64,000 nucleotides of DNA from Seminavis robusta (Eukaryota; Bacillariophyta; Bacillariophyceae; Naviculales; Naviculaceae). The DNA is taken from positions 1 to 64,000 of the forward strand of contig CAICTM010000254.1 of the NCBI GenBank assembly GCA_903772945.1, written 5' to 3'. Shown one piece after another: positions 60,797-64,000 of this stretch. A program made the translations under genes and the position numbers. Each line of letters begins with the position of its first letter. Within the stretch, counting starts at the first letter, position 1. Under the pieces are notes generated by a model. It worked only from the letters and a program-made list of their open reading frames with translations, was not told where the DNA came from and did not search any database.

Positions 60797-61552
60797 TGGG
60801 CAACTTTAGGACACCCAATGATACCTTTAGATCTCATTTACTGCGCTGAAACAAACAAACCCAAGCCCGTGGCTTGCCTTGTGTGCTGAAGATCTTCCTG
60901 TCTCTGTGGCTGGACCGTAGATCTACCGGTACCTGGTACCGGTACAACATGTAAGTGCATGACGGTCCGGTCGCCTCCTAAAGAAAAGTCTTAAGTCTTT
61001 AAAACCGGGATGAAGTCACGTACTGTTTTATCAGTCCTGTGTCCTGTATCCTTGTAGTGAGAAAGGGGGTTTAGAGTAGGGAAATTATCTACGGAAGCCA
61101 GCCGGGGCCAGGCTTAAGCAAAGAACAGTAGAAATTCAGGACTAGGTTCTGTGGGATCAGGGGCAAGAAAGGGAGGACCATTACGGGGGCCAAATGGTTT
61201 GGCTTTGCGAGATCCACGGAGACATAAATGGGTAGCTTTCACAAGGGCAATGGAGATACGGGTCTGCATGAAAAACATCATTTGAGAGTAGGGAAACTGA
61301 GTTTTGGAGGCAGTAGCTGAGGCAAGCCGTTGTAAGAGAATCTAAGAAACTGAATCGGATTACAGGTATTCCTGTGTGGTTCCTAACTTTTTTAAATATG
61401 AATTACACATGCGGTACGCATTGCCAGCCCACGAAGATGAACTTGGCGAATCGGAGAAACATGTAGGGGACGTAAAAAGGTGCGCGAATCGGTATGTACG
61501 GTCAAGATGGCACCAGCGTTGCGTTATTCTGGGGGGAAGTCTCCTTGCGAAC
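60797..61552. other. Intergenic between convergent genes, no gene seen
   Basis: About 750 bp. A TACCGGTACCTGGTACCGGTAC palindrome-rich phrase lies near 60925-60945. A GAGTAGGGAAA phrase occurs twice (61073 and 61287). Nothing else recognised. Confidence 0.5.
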
Positions 61553-64000
61553 TCAGCATTCGACGTCCGTGATGGTGTTTCGCCTCTTTGGGATCACAAG
61601 TGGACCAGACATCTCTCGGTCGGATTCCTCCATCTCTTCGTACTCTCTCAAAGCCATCATCACACTTTCATCGGTCTCGGCAAGTTCCATCAAAGACATC
61701 CTGCCAACAGTTACTACACGAGAGTCACGCTTCTCGCGTTGAGCCGCGACGGCAGATTGATGCTCCTCCAATCCAGTAGTGGGGCCAATGAGGGACAACA
61801 CGACTGGCAACAAGATGAGTCCAGTAAGCACTCCCAATGTAATCATGCCGAAGAAAGCCCAGAAGACTAGCCGAAAGATCGCAGTTGTCGTGAAACAGAG
61901 TGGGATCACACCCAAGAAAGTGGTGAATCCTCCCAAAAGAATACTGGCACCCATGGTTTCCAAAGTCTCCTTCACGCGTTCATCACGAGTTTTCCTCACA
62001 GAGGTCTCATAGTAACGCAGAAGCATGTGCTGTCGAGGAAGATATGAGAAAAGGAGGATGAATGTTTGCCACGTCGAGCCAGCCACGGAAAACGCACCAT
62101 GAGGAAATCAACCAGAAGACCGACCGCAACCACCACACAGATGTACAGAATTCCATTGATATGCAAACCGAGCAATTCGAGCGTTCCTGTGGGGATCAAT
62201 GATGCGCATGTTTAATAAAGAAAAAGTTAGTTTCAGCGGACGGTTTCCTCTTGCGAAGCGAATCAAGGCCAAGCGTACCCAAGTAGTTGCAGTAGAGCAT
62301 GCACATAAAGGGCGTAACAAAGAAGGTCGCCGTCCAATGAGGGATGAGCAAAAAGGAGATCACGGCCAAAGACAGGATTCCCGTGATGATTGTAAACCAC
62401 TGAACAGGGCACGGTCGGCCAAAAGTATCCAGATGGTCAGATCAGGTTTTCCACTGAGCGGGTGCAATTCCACAGTCAATCACAAAACTTACCAACTCTC
62501 GCAGGGCACTATCGTAGGCTTCCCAATAGAGCATGATCGAATCGAACAGGAACATCCGCCAATTGTCTGGATTAGCCTTGTTTAATGGTTGCCTTGCTCC
62601 AACTTCTCTCTGATCGTGCAACACTTGCAGCTGGGCATCGACGGAATTCAAATCCAATCCGGAGAGGAAAATCCAACAGCGCGAAGCGGTGATGTTTCCA
62701 TCCTCATCCCTCACAATATCGCTTCCGTAGACTTCACGAATGACGGGATCTTGCATGGCTGCCGCTAGTTGCGTAGTAAAGGGCCAGTTGACAAATTGGG
62801 GATATTGTTGCGCAATAATAGGACCAAAAGTCCGGAAATCACGAACCCAGCAGAATGGTTGGATTTCGGTAACGTTGGCGCCCAAGACGAAATCCTCCTG
62901 TCCGCTGAAGTCTACAGGAATCGAGCTGCTGATTTCTGGCAACGTTTCCAAATCCTCCAAATAGTCAATCATTTGTTGTTGAATATCAGGATCGGTTTGG
63001 TCCATGTATCGGTAGTAGAGTCCAAATGGACGGATGACGGATGCGTAGCTTTCAAAGGAATAGAGAATGTCTCGCAGATAACTATCGGACGGGACAAAGT
63101 CTCCCAACTTGAAATCTTGTGTCAGCAAGGTAGCTCTCCAGGCACAGATACCAGTGAACGCACCAAAGACAAGTAGCACGAGACCTTTTCCGATCGGTGT
63201 CAACAAATAAGTGGCGTACTTGGCCATGATTCTTTCGGGTAGACCAAGACTGGCGGGTTCTTGTGTCGTGTGGTCGCCGATGAGGGACAATCTTCGAGCT
63301 TCTACCTTGTTCATTTGCACCGAAATTTGGTCATTCTTGCCGCTGTGGCGTCTGCTGCTGCGGCGACCGGCATCACCATTGTCCGCTTCGCGTCCTTCGA
63401 TTGGGTTGTATTCGGCATCCTCCGGAATGACTTCATCTGCAACGTTGGTCACCTCCAGCTCTTTCTCCTCTTTGGGTGGTGTCTTGAAACAGCAAAGGCA
63501 ATCCCATCGACCAGCTTGGATACGCCGTTCGTCCAACACGATGAATGCCGTAAAGACCGTAATCTGGTACACGAAATCAATTGCGATGGTAGTGAACGCA
63601 TCTGTGTTGTGAAAAAGGAGAAATTCGTAAGAGTTTGAAATTAACAAATCTCGACCCCAAAGTGGCTGAAACGCAATCTTCCTTCATTCGTTGTATACTT
63701 ACACATGCAGAGCCAGACGACTCCGGGAAGACTGGAGAGTAGCCCGAGCAAAAAGGCAAAGGTAGTGGTGATGGTCGTCAGTAAAATGGAATGTGCGACT
63801 TCTTCCATGGTGATGGTAATCCTGTCGATGATATCGAGGGATGGATCCGTCCGAAAGTAGGCACCCGTAATGATAAAGGTATCATCCAGCCCGATTCCAA
63901 TGACGACATAGGGTAAGATCTGCGTCACGGTCGTAAACGGAACGCCTGATGATAATATTATTATTTCCAATCAATCGAGCCAAAAGAAGAATGAGAAATA
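61553..64000 (-). CDS. Patched/NPC1-like sterol-sensing-domain (RND) membrane protein, 3' part
   Basis: The gene enters from the right edge inside an intron (63946-64000). The exons seen are 63703-63945, 62493-63601, 62279-62399, 62098-62186 and 61553-62029, with consistent phases (1, 0, 1, 0). The first visible exon carries the sterol-sensing core: VPFTTVTQILPYVVIGIGLDD, RITITMEEVAHSILLTTITT and FLLGLLSSLPGV. Next is the YAFTTIAIDFVYQITVF helix pair and a Cys-rich cytosolic loop. A second large lumenal or extracellular domain follows, then the second set of helices (FTIITGILSLAVISFLLIP, GTLELLGLHINGILYICVVVAVGLLVDF, TLETMGASILLGGFTTFLGV, FWAFFGMITLGVLTGLILLPVVLS). GIGLDD holds the acidic pair of proton-coupled RND-type permeases. 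Likely transports or senses a sterol or lipid. Confidence 0.92.

Overview
This window looks like a diatom nuclear genome, probably from a raphid pennate diatom. The evidence is: a decayed Ty1/copia fossil whose gag and pol fragments resemble the diatom Copia lineages; a receptor-type nucleotidyl cyclase cut by many short introns; a secreted protein with a Phe at the predicted signal cleavage site, as in diatom plastid targeting; membrane-anchored leucine-rich-repeat and solute-binding-protein receptors; GT-AG introns of roughly 80-130 bp; and intergenic DNA full of short palindromes (GCTAGC, TACCGGTA, ACTAGT). The species assignment is inference. Coding starts were taken at ATG codons; several longer open frames begin at TTG or GTG and were trimmed.

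Layout. 1-4.0 kb: fossil Copia element, running off the left edge. 4.46-6.57 kb: a 118-bp near-perfect palindrome, then a truncated and frame-broken nucleotidyl cyclase gene whose splicing seems to need a 7-nt microexon. 7.3-9.0 kb: copper type II monooxygenase with a temptin-like domain. 9.2-11.0 kb: repeat and coiled-coil protein of unknown function. 12.8-23.7 kb: three intronless CYP86-clan P450 genes, with a PITH-domain gene and a lysine-rich-tailed membrane protein between them. 24-29 kb: a Met/Gln-rich gene, a small membrane protein and an LRR receptor. 31.7-35.6 kb: a single-pass protein with paired-Cys repeats and a helical acidic protein, convergent. 35.6-39.2 kb: repeat-rich DNA with no gene I can support. 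39.2-46.1 kb: a TLDc-like protein, a disordered protein and a membrane-anchored double solute-binding-protein receptor, with a decayed paralogue at 47.2-48.1 kb. 48.8-49.7 kb: ARF1 GTPase. 50.5-54.6 kb: one unbroken 1360-codon frame joining a PP2A B56-like HEAT domain to a Ser/Thr kinase. 55-64 kb: a small membrane protein, an OSCA/CSC1 channel, an ankyrin-type protein and the 3' part of a Patched/NPC1-like protein that runs off the right edge.

The genes do not form an operon-like pathway. Shared themes are membrane signalling (cyclase, LRR receptor, solute-binding receptor, OSCA, Patched-like, kinase) and a lipid-oxidation P450 cluster. The most unusual object is the B56-kinase fusion. It carries a roughly 95-residue acidic insertion in its activation segment, a non-RD catalytic loop (YGD), a triple TVTGVAPWA repeat, and two short motifs of the LxxIxE class that canonical B56 subunits bind.
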